This document shows, one piece after another, positions 1 through 11,204 of a stretch of DNA of 64,000 nucleotides. Source of the DNA: Clostridia bacterium (GTDB lineage: Bacteria > Bacillota > Clostridia > Monoglobales > Monoglobaceae); the NCBI GenBank assembly GCA_017546205.1, contig JAFYXJ010000021.1, positions 57,556 through 121,555 on the forward strand. Direction: 5' to 3'. Within the stretch, counting starts at the first letter, position 1. Every line of letters begins with the position of its first letter. The position numbers and the translations under genes are program-made. The notes under the pieces are model-generated. The model was not told the DNA's origin. It searched no databases and saw nothing but the letters and a program-made list of their open reading frames with translations.

Positions 1-748
1 TGCCAGTTACATTGGAAAGAAGATTGGTATCTGCAACCACACCATTGTAGGTGGGGTTCAGTGCAGTAAGCCCGCCTATCTTATCTCGGCTGTTATAGAT
101 ACCCAGGCTGAACAAACCTAAAAATTCTTCCGCAAATTTGTCGGCAACCAAGGTTGTTTCTGCATTGTAGTAAACCAAGTTGGCAATTTGCTCTTGCACA
201 GTCTGGTCTAACCCAATAAATGCATCATAATCAGCACCGACGCTGAAGAATACGCCCTCACTGTCGCTACGTGTCAGGATGGGCAGAAGTTTTACATAAG
301 GTTCTTCGCCGGTTACGCTATCCTTTGCAGTTTTCAATTCTTGCATAAAAGCAGTAATCTCATTACTGTCCGCATAATCGATGGTCACCGTCTGCCGGTC
401 GGATTTCTGTTTCCGATTCTGGGCACTGATGATATAGTCACCGGAACCGGGAACGCCATCTCTAGTGTCTGGAATCAAGAAACCAAATTCTTCAGTTTTT
501 CCGGCTTTCAGTGTCTTCTGGCGGACTGCATAATATTTTTGGGCATCAGTCAAGGTATTATCGTCCTTTTCCAATGTAAGCGTGAGCATAATATCCGCCT
601 CAGTTGTGTTGGTCACATTGACCGAGACTCTTCCCTGCTTGGCAGTCACATTGGTAATGCTGATGTCCGTCGGCGCGGCAAAAGCAACCACGTTAAGTCC
701 GGTTAACGCCGCCAACGCTACTGTGCAAATTCGTTTCATCATCTTCAC
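1..748 (-). CDS. Secreted surface protein, N-terminal part (runs off the window)
   Basis: I chose the GTG at 748 because a GAGGAGG ribosome site lies 7 bases upstream; ATGs at 742 and 739 are in the same frame. The product opens with a basic, hydrophobic signal peptide (VKMMKRICTVALAALTGLNV, then VAFAAPTD). A beta-rich Ig-like segment of about 100 residues follows, then a helical segment, and the frame is still open at base 1. No catalytic motif is visible. The layout of signal peptide, Ig-like domain and helical repeat resembles the start of the SLH protein at 49765-51399, including a shared NPxYxG stretch (ALNPTYNGV against SYNPSYQGK), so wall anchoring beyond the window edge is possible but not seen. 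It is the last gene of an operon with the GH2 enzyme, 18 bases downstream of that stop. Confidence 0.7.
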   Translation of the reverse strand, partial: MKMMKRICTVALAALTGLNVVAFAAPTDISITNVTAKQGRVSVNVTNTTEADIMLTLTLEKDDNTLTDAQKYYAVRQKTLKAGKTEEFGFLIPDTRDGVPGSGDYIISAQNRKQKSDRQTVTIDYADSNEITAFMQELKTAKDSVTGEEPYVKLLPILTRSDSEGVFFSVGADYDAFIGLDQTVQEQIANLVYYNAETTLVADKFAEEFLGLFSLGIYNSRDKIGGLTALNPTYNGVVADTNLLSNVTG

Positions 749-766
749 ATTCTTTCCTCCTCGTTT

Positions 767-3619
<2,853 letters not shown>

Positions 3620-3640
3620 TTACTCCTTTGGATGTTCTCG

Positions 3641-4609
3641 CTAGGGTTGTAATCCAATCACTTTCGGTCCGTCATATATAGGAAAAATCGGATTGGTCCA
3701 AGCATGTTTCCCATCTTTATCTATAATGGTAAACCTTGCATGAGGGTAATTATTGCACCATTCTGCCGGAAATTCTGCATGGGTTAAATCTCCCTTTTCA
3801 GAATAAACCATTTTCGTCGGCTGTCGCAAACTATGAAGCCGAATTTTAGCAACCGGAGAGCAATCAATCATAAACTTGTTATCCTTAATGTAAAAATTAT
3901 AAATCTCCGGTCCGCAGGAAGAATAAAACGCCCCTGCTTTCAACGCTGCTAAAATGGAATTCAAATCCTTTTCTGCGCGCACCATAACCCAACCATTGCA
4001 ACAATCTTTGACTCCGTGGCTGTCATCGACTGCCACGCCCCAAAGACGGACACCCTGATTCAGAACCTCGTCCCAGTATGCTGCATCCTTGTCACAATCG
4101 CTGTTCATAGCAGAGGCACTGTTCCAGATTTCCATAGCAAAATGTCCCTTTTGCGTTTCAAACAATCTGGCAGGAGTACCGCTCCATTCGGGGTGACAGT
4201 AAATGGTCAAGTTGTTCTTTTGATGCATCTCATCCAGATACGGCTGAAATTCCTCCGAATTCACCACCGGCAAATCCGGCCATTCCTCATCTTGAAGAAA
4301 TCCGTTTCCATCCTCTTTGGAGGGTCCGATGCAAACTGAATGAAAACATCCGAATCCGTTTCCGTCGTTACGGAAAATATTCAATGTACTCATTTCCACA
4401 GCAGGCACAACAATCAAACCGGTTTCCGGTGCATAATTTGTGTAATTATAAATCCGATGGTCGGTAGGTGCCATAAAATCATAGCCCCGCTCCTTATAAT
4501 ACCGAATGGTATCCTCCGGTGTCATAGGCCCGTCAGAACGGGTTGTATGGCAATGCAGACATCCCTTTAACATAGTTTTTTCCCCAACAAAGGCTTGTTG
4601 TTGTAGCAT
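3641..4609 (-). CDS. PHP-domain metal-dependent hydrolase
   Basis: PHP-domain proteins are metal-dependent phosphoesterases or hydrolases. The motif set is clear: His19 and His21 in CLHCHT, Asp26 in RSDG, APTDHR near residue 50, VPAVEMST, IYCHPEWSG, and DDSHG near residue 205. I chose the ATG at 4609 because GGAGG lies 7 bases upstream; the ATG at 4573 (MLKGCLHCH) lacks a good ribosome site but would give a more usual N-terminus. Length is 322 residues. It heads an operon with the GH2 enzyme and the partial secreted protein, and its promoter region carries the 42-bp block shared with the SGNH gene at 7887-10112. A role on a sugar or sugar phosphate is inference from this context. Confidence 0.85.
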   Translation of the reverse strand: MLQQQAFVGEKTMLKGCLHCHTTRSDGPMTPEDTIRYYKERGYDFMAPTDHRIYNYTNYAPETGLIVVPAVEMSTLNIFRNDGNGFGCFHSVCIGPSKEDGNGFLQDEEWPDLPVVNSEEFQPYLDEMHQKNNLTIYCHPEWSGTPARLFETQKGHFAMEIWNSASAMNSDCDKDAAYWDEVLNQGVRLWGVAVDDSHGVKDCCNGWVMVRAEKDLNSILAALKAGAFYSSCGPEIYNFYIKDNKFMIDCSPVAKIRLHSLRQPTKMVYSEKGDLTHAEFPAEWCNNYPHARFTIIDKDGKHAWTNPIFPIYDGPKVIGLQP

Positions 4610-4660
4610 AACGCTCCCTCCTACTACCCTATTTTCTTAAAGTTTAGCGTAAAATTTCTA

Positions 4661-4702
4661 AAAAATATAGATAATAACATACAAAAAAAGTAAATTCGTA
4701 CA
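4661..4702 (-). promoter_or_regulatory. Conserved promoter/operator block, motif 1 copy A
   Basis: This 42-bp block matches 10155-10196 at 38 of 42 positions. Its core on the plus strand is AAAAAAGTAAATTCGTACA at 4684-4702. Read toward the PHP gene, the core comes first and an AT-rich element resembling a -10 box (TATCTATATT) follows, about 50 bases before the start. The third core copy sits in the PocR-type regulator's own promoter, so I infer a binding site for that regulator or for the AraC protein beside it. Confidence 0.7.
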
Positions 4703-4722
4703 CAAATTTTGTATAGAATTTT

Positions 4723-5553
4723 TTAAATTCCAAATTCCTCTTTTAAGTATTGACGGCTTTGTCTTGCAGTTTCCAAGGAATCCTCATCATAGGAATCATC
4801 CATTTCAACAATGACATATTCACACCCTGCATGATCTGCCGCATCCAAAATGGCGTTCCAGTCCTGCAGACCTCTGCCTAAAGGCTGAAACCGGAAACCG
4901 GTTTCTTCCCTCGTGGGGGCAGGTTTTTCTTTTCCGTTTTCGTCAATCAATCCGTATACGGGACCGCCGCCGAACCGATCACAGGTAAAGTCCTTCAGGT
5001 GAAGAATCTCCATCCGGTCGCAGTATTTTTCAATATACTGAACCGGATTGTATCCTGCATAACGAATCCAGCATACATCAAATTCCGGCATGAAAAATTT
5101 CTTATCCAGCGTGTCATACAATCGGTCCAAATATCGGGTATCACCGCAAGGCTTCAGTTCAAAATCGTGATTGTGATACAACAATTGAATTCCGTTTTCT
5201 TTCAACAGTTCTCCAAGAGAGGTAAACTTCTCTACGGTTTCTTCCCAATGATTCTGCAGTTCATCTATGCTATACCAGGGAATCGCACAATATTTTGCAC
5301 CAATAGTTTTTAAGTAATCCACCGCGGCCTGCCCTTCTTCCCAGAAAAGGGATGGGGTCTGATGCACGGAGATTGCTGTTAATCCGTACTTGTCAAGCAG
5401 TGTCTTGACCTCCTCTGCGGTCTTTCCAAAATAACCGGCAAATTCTACATAATCATAACCCATTTCTTTAACCGCTTTCAGTGCGGCATCCATATCCTGC
5501 TCCATCTTATCGCGGATACTGAATAATTGTAATCCAACCTTAAATTGTTTCAT
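4723..5553 (-). CDS. Sugar phosphate isomerase/epimerase family TIM barrel
   Basis: The ATG at 5553 has AAGGAGGA 7 bases upstream, which decides the start; an in-frame extension to 5598 would overlap the upstream gene. The 276-residue product is an AP-endonuclease-2/xylose-isomerase-like TIM barrel. It opens with FKVGLQLFSIRD and shows metal-site patterns in order: LYHNHDFEL, EFDVCWIRYAG, ILHLKDFTCDRFGGGP and VIVEMDD. The LHLKD and WIRYAG patterns recall the IolE/IolI-like and 3-keto-sugar-processing members of the family. It is the third gene of an operon with another barrel of the same fold and a Gfo/Idh/MocA dehydrogenase. The substrate is unknown. Confidence 0.88.
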   Translation of the reverse strand: MKQFKVGLQLFSIRDKMEQDMDAALKAVKEMGYDYVEFAGYFGKTAEEVKTLLDKYGLTAISVHQTPSLFWEEGQAAVDYLKTIGAKYCAIPWYSIDELQNHWEETVEKFTSLGELLKENGIQLLYHNHDFELKPCGDTRYLDRLYDTLDKKFFMPEFDVCWIRYAGYNPVQYIEKYCDRMEILHLKDFTCDRFGGGPVYGLIDENGKEKPAPTREETGFRFQPLGRGLQDWNAILDAADHAGCEYVIVEMDDSYDEDSLETARQSRQYLKEEFGI

Positions 5554-5566
5554 GGTTCTATCCTCC

Positions 5567-6535
5567 TTATGTCCACCACATTTTGTCCGCTTGTTCATAA
5601 ATCAAAATTTCTTTGAGAAACGCAACCGCTTTTTCAAGTCCCTCTTTTGGAGACATCAAGCCATCCTCATGCTCAATGCTGATGGCTCCATCATAGCCTA
5701 CCAATTTTAAGGTACTGATAATATCCTTCCAGACTCCGGCATCATGCCCATATCCTACCGTCCTGAATAACCAAGAGCGATCTGTCATATCCGTATAACT
5801 TTTCGTATCCAGCACTCCGTTTTTCTCAGTATTTGCCTTGTCTATTTTGGTATCCTTGGCATGAAAATGATAAATTGCATCCTTGCCCAGATATTTGATT
5901 GCCTCACAAGGGTCAATTCCCTGCCAGAACAGGTGGCTGGGGTCAACATTGGCGCCAATGATATCTCCCACCGCTCCCCTGAGTCTGAGCAGGGTCTCAG
6001 GATTGTATACACAAAAACCCGGGTGCATTTCAAATGCAATCTTTTTGATGCCGATTTCTTTGGCAAGGGCAGCCGTCTTTTTCCAATAGGGAATCAATAC
6101 TTCTTCCCATTGCCATGTAAGAATCTCTCTATATTCATTGGGCCATGCACAAGTAACCCAGTTGGGATTTTTAGATTCTTCGCAATCGCCGGGACATCCG
6201 GAGAATGCAATGATTGTATCCACGCCCAAGAGAACGGCTACCTTCATGGCATCCACAAACTCATGATGGAATCTCTCTGCAATTTCTTGATTTGGATGTA
6301 CCGGATTTCCGTGGCACGCCACCGCAGACAGCGTAAGATTGTATTTTTGAAGAAGTTGCTTTAACTCCTCAACTTTTGCAGGATTCTGCAGATATTCCTT
6401 GGGATCAAGATGTGCTTTGCCCGGATATCCGCCGGCACCGATTTCCAGAGAATCCACTCCTAATTTCTGCAGATACGCCAAAGCCTCTTCCAATTTCATT
6501 TGCCCTAAGACAGGAGACATAACAGAAAGGTTCAT
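5567..6535 (-). CDS. Sugar phosphate isomerase/epimerase family TIM barrel
   Basis: A 322-residue AP-endonuclease-2-type TIM barrel. Probable metal ligands appear in order as AFEMHPGF (Glu), NVDPSHLFWQG (Asp/His), YHFHAKD (His) and ISIEHED (Glu). The PSHLFWQGIDP stretch is typical of barrels that sit beside Gfo/Idh/MocA dehydrogenases. AGGAGG is 7 bases before the ATG. It starts 15 bases after the dehydrogenase stop, and its own stop overlaps the ribosome site of the next barrel gene, so the three are surely co-transcribed. Isomerisation, epimerisation or keto-sugar cleavage are all possible; the sequence does not choose between them. Confidence 0.88.
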   Translation of the reverse strand: MNLSVMSPVLGQMKLEEALAYLQKLGVDSLEIGAGGYPGKAHLDPKEYLQNPAKVEELKQLLQKYNLTLSAVACHGNPVHPNQEIAERFHHEFVDAMKVAVLLGVDTIIAFSGCPGDCEESKNPNWVTCAWPNEYREILTWQWEEVLIPYWKKTAALAKEIGIKKIAFEMHPGFCVYNPETLLRLRGAVGDIIGANVDPSHLFWQGIDPCEAIKYLGKDAIYHFHAKDTKIDKANTEKNGVLDTKSYTDMTDRSWLFRTVGYGHDAGVWKDIISTLKLVGYDGAISIEHEDGLMSPKEGLEKAVAFLKEILIYEQADKMWWT

Positions 6536-6550
6536 GGTTCCATCCTCCTT

Positions 6551-7714
6551 TTATAATTCCGGAATTTCTACCTTAATTTCCTCACCTAGTTTGCTTGACT
6601 TGTTAATGGCATCGATAATTGCCTGATTGATGATAATTTCCTTAGACGAAACGGGCGCCTCTTTCCCATCCTTAACCGCATCCAGGAAAGTACGGATTTT
6701 GTGATAGAAGTTTCCCTCTTCGGTGGGCGGCTGCATGGGGAATTCCGTCACTACATCCTTACCTGCAACCCGTTGATATAACTTGAGAGGTCCGCCAATG
6801 GTACCATTCCAACATTCGGTAGAAGGAATCCTAAGGCTTCCCTTGGTTCCCATAATAATCGTATCACCGGGTGTATCCAGATGCATTGCCCATGCAATCC
6901 GGAAATCAAGAATGATTCCACCCTCCAGACGAATAAATGCCGCACCAAAATCATCTACACCAAAGATATCAGCATATGCTCTCGGTTTTCCCTCAGATGC
7001 AAAATACTCCGGATCTTTACCGAAGAAATTGGAAATATATCCGGTGACTGTTAAGGGTTTGGGATATCCAATGGCGTTTAATACCATATCCAAAGAATAA
7101 CATCCAATATCACCGAGGGCACCGATAACACCTTTATCTGCTTCAATAAACGATGTGCCAAAGGGCGTAGGAATGCCGTGACGCCGTCCGCCACCGGTCT
7201 GAATGTAATACACATCTCCCAGTACACCGGACTGTACAATTTCTTTAACCATCTTCATGTTATTGTCAAACCGAGGCTGAAAACCAATAGAGAGCACCTT
7301 TCCGCTTTCTTTTTCTGCCTTGCAAATAGCAATCGCCTCTTCCAATGTTACACACATAGGCTTTTCCAAAAGTACATGTACACCATGTTCCAAAGCATAT
7401 ATTGCACACTCGGCATGGGTTGCGTTGTATGTACAAATGCTAACTGCATCAATACCGCCGGCATCAATTAACTCCTTGTGGCTGTTGTAACATTTCACAT
7501 CCGGACATCCCATATTGGCAAAAAACGCTTCTGCCTTTCCCTCAATCAAATCCGCACCGGAAATGATCTCTACATCCGGCATTTTCATGTATTCCCGCAT
7601 GTGGGTTTCTGCAATCCATCCGGTTCCTATAATACCTATTCTTACTTTTTTTGATGTATCAATCACATTCTTCGCCTGATTAAACTTGAACGCATCCAAT
7701 CCGCCTTTTACCAT
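6551..7714 (-). CDS. Gfo/Idh/MocA family NAD(P)-dependent sugar dehydrogenase
   Basis: A 387-residue oxidoreductase with a Rossmann fold: VRIGIIGTGWIAETHM near residues 24-40, AVSICTYNATHAE near 90-105, and LLEKPMCVTLEEA near 115-127, whose EKP lysine is the family's catalytic marker. The C-terminal dimerisation/substrate domain has GGRRHG and GALGDIGCYSLDM. About 20 residues precede the usual N-terminus, but no better start is visible. Family members oxidise or reduce a sugar hydroxyl, often at C3 or C2. As first gene of an operon with two TIM barrels, it likely makes the keto-sugar that the barrels act on. Its promoter carries motif 2 (7756-7818). Confidence 0.92.
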   Translation of the reverse strand: MVKGGLDAFKFNQAKNVIDTSKKVRIGIIGTGWIAETHMREYMKMPDVEIISGADLIEGKAEAFFANMGCPDVKCYNSHKELIDAGGIDAVSICTYNATHAECAIYALEHGVHVLLEKPMCVTLEEAIAICKAEKESGKVLSIGFQPRFDNNMKMVKEIVQSGVLGDVYYIQTGGGRRHGIPTPFGTSFIEADKGVIGALGDIGCYSLDMVLNAIGYPKPLTVTGYISNFFGKDPEYFASEGKPRAYADIFGVDDFGAAFIRLEGGIILDFRIAWAMHLDTPGDTIIMGTKGSLRIPSTECWNGTIGGPLKLYQRVAGKDVVTEFPMQPPTEEGNFYHKIRTFLDAVKDGKEAPVSSKEIIINQAIIDAINKSSKLGEEIKVEIPEL

Positions 7715-7755
7715 AATTCATCCATTCCTTTCTTAAACCATAATTTCGTATTCTT

Positions 7756-7818
7756 ATTATAGCAACAATATTAACTCATTTCTACACTAATACTCACATG
7801 TTTTTGCACTATTTTATC
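7756..7818 (-). promoter_or_regulatory. Promoter with upstream activator-type motif 2 (copy A)
   Basis: Read on the minus strand there is a 19-bp element GATAAAATAGTGCAAAAAC (7818-7800), then about 38 bases, then an extended -10 (TGC TATAAT, 7761-7756). No good -35 is found at 16-18 bp spacing. Copy B at 10233-10295 has the same element and the same spacing. A strong -10 with a poor -35 and a conserved upstream element suggests a promoter that needs an activator. It would drive the dehydrogenase operon. Confidence 0.6.
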
Positions 7819-7840
7819 TTTTTCAGGAAATGTCTGGAAC

Positions 7841-7882
7841 AAAAAAACACCTGCAGTCATTTATAGATTGCGGGTGTTTTTT
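7841..7882 (-). terminator. Rho-independent terminator after the SGNH gene
   Basis: A hairpin with arms CACCTGCA and TGCGGGTG is flanked by runs of A and T, so it can stop transcripts in either direction. It ends 5 bases before the SGNH stop codon on the minus-strand side. Confidence 0.75.
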
Positions 7883-7886
7883 CATC

Positions 7887-10112
7887 TTATTGTATTTTTT
7901 CCAATATCTGGTCTTTAATCTGTCTCATTCCCTTTTGGGTTGGATGACTGCTAAACACATCGGTTACATCAAGTATTACCGGTGTTGCACCGTAATGTCG
8001 GCAAGCCTCATAGTAGCCTTCTTTTATATCATCCGTAAGCATAGCACCGATCATACATACAATCCGGGAATCCGGCGATGCATTCTGCAATCGTTGAAGG
8101 ATATAGCAGAACGCAGAAAGCGTATCATACAAATCCGTCTCAGTCCAGTTGTCGTACTTCAGATTTCCAACCGGAGACCCTGCCCAACTGTCATTGGTTC
8201 CACCAAAGATAAAGATGGTATCCACCTGATTTTCTGTGAAATACCCCGCCTCTATCAGCCTATCCACACGGGTAACAAAAGATTTATCCGAAACATCTTC
8301 ACCGTAATATCCTGTATGACACACCGTGGTTCCGGACCAACTGTCATTCAACAAAAGACGGTTGCCCGGCAGATTCATCAACGGATACCACCAAGTTTGA
8401 GAAACATGGGTGACATCTGTGCTCCCACTTCCTCCATCCTGATACCACGAGGAATTCCCCTGAGGAAGATACCCTTCAAAGGTGGAATAACTGTCACCAA
8501 AAATTACAGTATTGCCAAAGATTGCATCGTTTACTGTACGCCTGTTTTCCCTTAGGGGTTTTCCAGTTTTCATATTCCATACAAATATCTTTACCGTATA
8601 CTCTTGATCTTGCAAAAGTTTCGGGAGTGTAAATGACTTGCGTAAGAATACACCCTCCCCCTCCGACACGGTTTCTCCATCGGACATTGCAACCATAATA
8701 GATTGTTCCCCTTGATATAACGCAGCAACTAAAGAAACCTCCATAGGTTCTTTCTTGGAAATATTAACCACAGATGCGCCCGCCGTCAGCGTTTGTTCAC
8801 TTTCTTCCTCTGTTATACGGGTAACCTCATAACCACTTTCATCAAAGAGATAGGCTTTTCCTGCATAAACTCCATCACCATTATCTCCCTCAAAATTAGA
8901 TGCAACGGGAGAAATCAGATTTCTTTTTTCCGTATCATCCTTTGCGACTATCGAAATTTCATCCAATTGCCATGTATTGATATAGTTGACTGTAATAGAA
9001 AACGGATCACTGCTTGTGGTAGTAAAGGAATGGGTATATCGCTTCCAGCCTTCCTTGATTTGTGTTACCGTCAACCCCTCTGTCGTCGGGGTCGCCGATG
9101 ATGACAACAGTTTTGCACCGCCTATCCAGAACAGTAATTTTGATGTTCCCTCATTTCTCATCAGGTAAGAAAGGGTGTAAGCTTTCCCTGCTTCCGGAAC
9201 AAAATCTGTATTTCGAATGGTGATACCGCCTTGATACACATCATAGGTTTTTCCCCCATCCCAAGAAATTGGAGTACTGTCCGACCAATATTTAATATAC
9301 AAAGACCGATATCCTTTCGCTGCAAGCCCGTTTGCTACCCGAACCATTCTTGTACTTCCGTTGTCGGTTTCCAACTTGCCGTCTACACCTTTTAGCCCAT
9401 AAGATACGCTCCAGCCTTCAATCCCTTCTCCATCAAAGTAATAGACCGGCTCTTGATAGGGTGTAAAAGTTCCATTGTATATCAGTTCTTTTCCATCGGA
9501 AACTTTTTTCAAAGAAACATCATCAATCCAATATTCTCCGGGCATCTGCATATTGAAAATCTCTGTATTTCGTATCTCTTCTGTTGTGGTATAAGTACAG
9601 TTGAACTTTCTCCATCCTGCGGCAATCTGTGTTTCTGTCAAGCCGGTTGTGGAAACATAATTGCTATTATTGGTTTTGTTCTGTACCCAGTTTCCGAAAA
9701 ACACTTTAATAAAGGGATCATGGGTGGAACTTGCAATCCGTTTTGTTTTGAATACAAAAGAAATCTGGTATGCAGTGTTAGGTTCCCATCCCCATACTCC
9801 ACTTGCTAGGTCCGCCGGTACTGCCCCCACAGAATTATTGGTATATCCACCCCATGTAGAGACTAGCGCCTCTGTGGATTCATACCGAATATACATGGCA
9901 TCACTGCCATCATACGATTCTCCCTTAGCAAGGCTAAAGATTCTCTTTTCTCCATCCTGAGCACTTTCGCCGGGTAAATTGTTTTTATTGTAAAATTTCG
10001 GCGTCCAATTGGCCAAAGGTTCCAACACCCGTGCAGGCTCCACGCCAAAAACCGGAAGTATATTCCACATCATGATCAAAAAAACGAAAATTGCAATTCC
10101 TCTCTTTTTCAT
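7887..10112 (-). CDS. Secreted SGNH/GDSL hydrolase with carbohydrate-binding-like domains
   Basis: I chose the ATG at 10112: AAAGGAGGG lies 7 bases upstream, and the protein then opens with a signal peptide (MKKRGIAIFVFLIMMWNILP). The 741-residue product has two jelly-roll domains like CBM4/9 (about residues 30-200 and 205-380), a beta module ending in YTVKIFVWNMKTGKPL, and a C-terminal SGNH domain. The catalytic Ser541 is in FGDSYST and Asn640 in GGTND. His723 lies in SSHPTQKG, but the usual Asp three residues before it is Phe; the nearest Asp is five before. It probably removes acyl groups from an extracellular glycan. It stands alone between two regulated regions, and both regulatory motifs of this locus lie in front of it. 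Confidence 0.85.
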   Translation of the reverse strand: MKKRGIAIFVFLIMMWNILPVFGVEPARVLEPLANWTPKFYNKNNLPGESAQDGEKRIFSLAKGESYDGSDAMYIRYESTEALVSTWGGYTNNSVGAVPADLASGVWGWEPNTAYQISFVFKTKRIASSTHDPFIKVFFGNWVQNKTNNSNYVSTTGLTETQIAAGWRKFNCTYTTTEEIRNTEIFNMQMPGEYWIDDVSLKKVSDGKELIYNGTFTPYQEPVYYFDGEGIEGWSVSYGLKGVDGKLETDNGSTRMVRVANGLAAKGYRSLYIKYWSDSTPISWDGGKTYDVYQGGITIRNTDFVPEAGKAYTLSYLMRNEGTSKLLFWIGGAKLLSSSATPTTEGLTVTQIKEGWKRYTHSFTTTSSDPFSITVNYINTWQLDEISIVAKDDTEKRNLISPVASNFEGDNGDGVYAGKAYLFDESGYEVTRITEEESEQTLTAGASVVNISKKEPMEVSLVAALYQGEQSIMVAMSDGETVSEGEGVFLRKSFTLPKLLQDQEYTVKIFVWNMKTGKPLRENRRTVNDAIFGNTVIFGDSYSTFEGYLPQGNSSWYQDGGSGSTDVTHVSQTWWYPLMNLPGNRLLLNDSWSGTTVCHTGYYGEDVSDKSFVTRVDRLIEAGYFTENQVDTIFIFGGTNDSWAGSPVGNLKYDNWTETDLYDTLSAFCYILQRLQNASPDSRIVCMIGAMLTDDIKEGYYEACRHYGATPVILDVTDVFSSHPTQKGMRQIKDQILEKIQ

Positions 10113-10154
10113 AACAATCCCTCCTTTTATAAAAAGTATAATGCTCCACAGAAA

Positions 10155-10196
10155 AAAAATATAGATAATTCTGTACAAAAAAAGTAAATTCGTACA
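10155..10196 (-). promoter_or_regulatory. Conserved promoter/operator block, motif 1 copy B
   Basis: This aligns without gaps to 4661-4702, with 38 of 42 bases identical. The core AAAAAAGTAAATTCGTACA is at 10178-10196, and here a TGTAC at 10172-10176 pairs with the GTACA at the other end. Transcribed toward the SGNH gene, an AT-rich TATCTATATT follows, and the start codon is about 45 bases on. Confidence 0.7.
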
Positions 10197-10202
10197 TAAA
10201 TA

Positions 10203-10231
10203 TTGCATTGCAAAAATATTTGTGATATAGT
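10203..10231 (+). promoter_or_regulatory. Promoter of the AraC-type regulator gene
   Basis: TTGCAT (10203-10208), 17 bases, TATAGT (10226-10231). The gene starts at 10311. The -10 sits next to the minus-strand -10 at 10233-10238, so the divergent promoters overlap. Confidence 0.6.
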
Positions 10232-10232
10232 G

Positions 10233-10295
10233 ATTGTAGCAACAATTTTGACGGATTACTATAGTTAATTTATCTAGTTTTTGAACAATTTTATC
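10233..10295 (-). promoter_or_regulatory. Promoter with upstream activator-type motif 2 (copy B)
   Basis: Minus-strand element GATAAAATTGTTCAAAAAC (10295-10277) and extended -10 TGC TACAAT (10238-10233), at the spacing seen at 7756-7818. The -35 is again poor. The element also lies just before the ribosome site of the regulator gene at 10311, so a protein bound here could repress that gene while activating the SGNH gene. Confidence 0.55.
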
Positions 10296-10310
10296 CTTTG
10301 GAGGAAAAAC

Positions 10311-11168
10311 ATGAGAAAAGAACGTGTAACCTTTATCAGCCGGAATCGTCCGGTGCGGATACAGACCGAGTCTTACGAAAAAGACTTCCTTGTTTCTATG
10401 CACTTTCATACCGAGCTTGAAATTCTGCGTGTGGATTCCGGTATGATGAGATGTTATGCAAACAACGACATCTGCATACTCAAAGAGGGAGATATTATTC
10501 TATTTAACAGTATGCTCCCCCATGCAACAGAAATTTTAATAGACCAAAGCAGCACATCCTTTGTTCAGTTCAAGAACCCAGCTTCTCTGCCTGGAACTCT
10601 CCACTATCTTTCTCATTTTTTGAAAAAATCCGGCAGTCCTTATTATGTATTTGATAAAAATGACCCTGTTTACGAAGAACTGAATAACTGTATCTCCACC
10701 ATTGTTGCGGAAAATAAAAAAAATTCCATTTCTCATGACTATGTAATCACCGCCAATCTTTATTTGATTCTTTCCATTTTACATCGAAAGAAATTGCTCC
10801 CTGATATGGATCGTCTGATTGATGCTTCCGCCATAAGAAAGATTATGCCGGTACTTGATTTTATTGAAGAAAACTACAACGACAATCTTTCGCTCAGTCA
10901 ATTAAGCGATATCCTGAATTTGAACGAAAATTACTTTTGTCGGATTTTTAAAAAAGCGACCGGAACCACAGTAACGGAATATTTAAATTTTGTGCGTGTT
11001 TATGAAGCACAAAAACTTCTCAGCGGGCAAATGTCCCTTTCTGAAATATCCAATCAGGTCGGATTTGCCTCCCTTTCTTATTTTAATCGTGTTTTCAAAC
11101 GGTATTATCTTTGTTCTCCCTCCGCATACAAAAAGATTTCCGGACAGGCTGATAATTTTTTGTTATAA
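10311..11168 (+). CDS. AraC family transcriptional regulator (cupin sensor)
   Basis: The ATG at 10311 has GGAGG 6 bases upstream. The 285-residue protein begins with an AraC-type cupin sensor (MHFHTELEILRVDSG near residue 30, then LKEGDIILFNSMLPHATE). It ends with two helix-turn-helix units: LSLSQLSDILNLNENYFCRIFKKATG, and MSLSEISNQVGFASLSYFNRVFKRYY followed by the usual SPSAYKK. This is the standard layout for regulators that sense a sugar and activate glycan genes. It is divergent from the SGNH gene and is the best candidate to read motif 2, which lies in the shared intergenic region. Confidence 0.93.
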   Translation: MRKERVTFISRNRPVRIQTESYEKDFLVSMHFHTELEILRVDSGMMRCYANNDICILKEGDIILFNSMLPHATEILIDQSSTSFVQFKNPASLPGTLHYLSHFLKKSGSPYYVFDKNDPVYEELNNCISTIVAENKKNSISHDYVITANLYLILSILHRKKLLPDMDRLIDASAIRKIMPVLDFIEENYNDNLSLSQLSDILNLNENYFCRIFKKATGTTVTEYLNFVRVYEAQKLLSGQMSLSEISNQVGFASLSYFNRVFKRYYLCSPSAYKKISGQADNFLL

Positions 11169-11175
11169 CTTTCTC

Positions 11176-11204
11176 TTGTGTTCTTTTGCATTCTCTGCTA
11201 TACT
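11176..11204 (+). promoter_or_regulatory. Promoter of the PocR-domain regulator gene
   Basis: TTGTGT (11176-11181), 17 bases, TATACT (11199-11204). The motif 1 core begins at the very next base. Confidence 0.75.

Noticed and set aside
7830..8555. Plus-strand frame starting after motif 2 copy A, where a divergent regulator might be expected
   Set aside because: It overlaps the SGNH catalytic domain and terminator and encodes no helix-turn-helix. The upstream similarity to the AraC promoter region is kept only as a motif finding.
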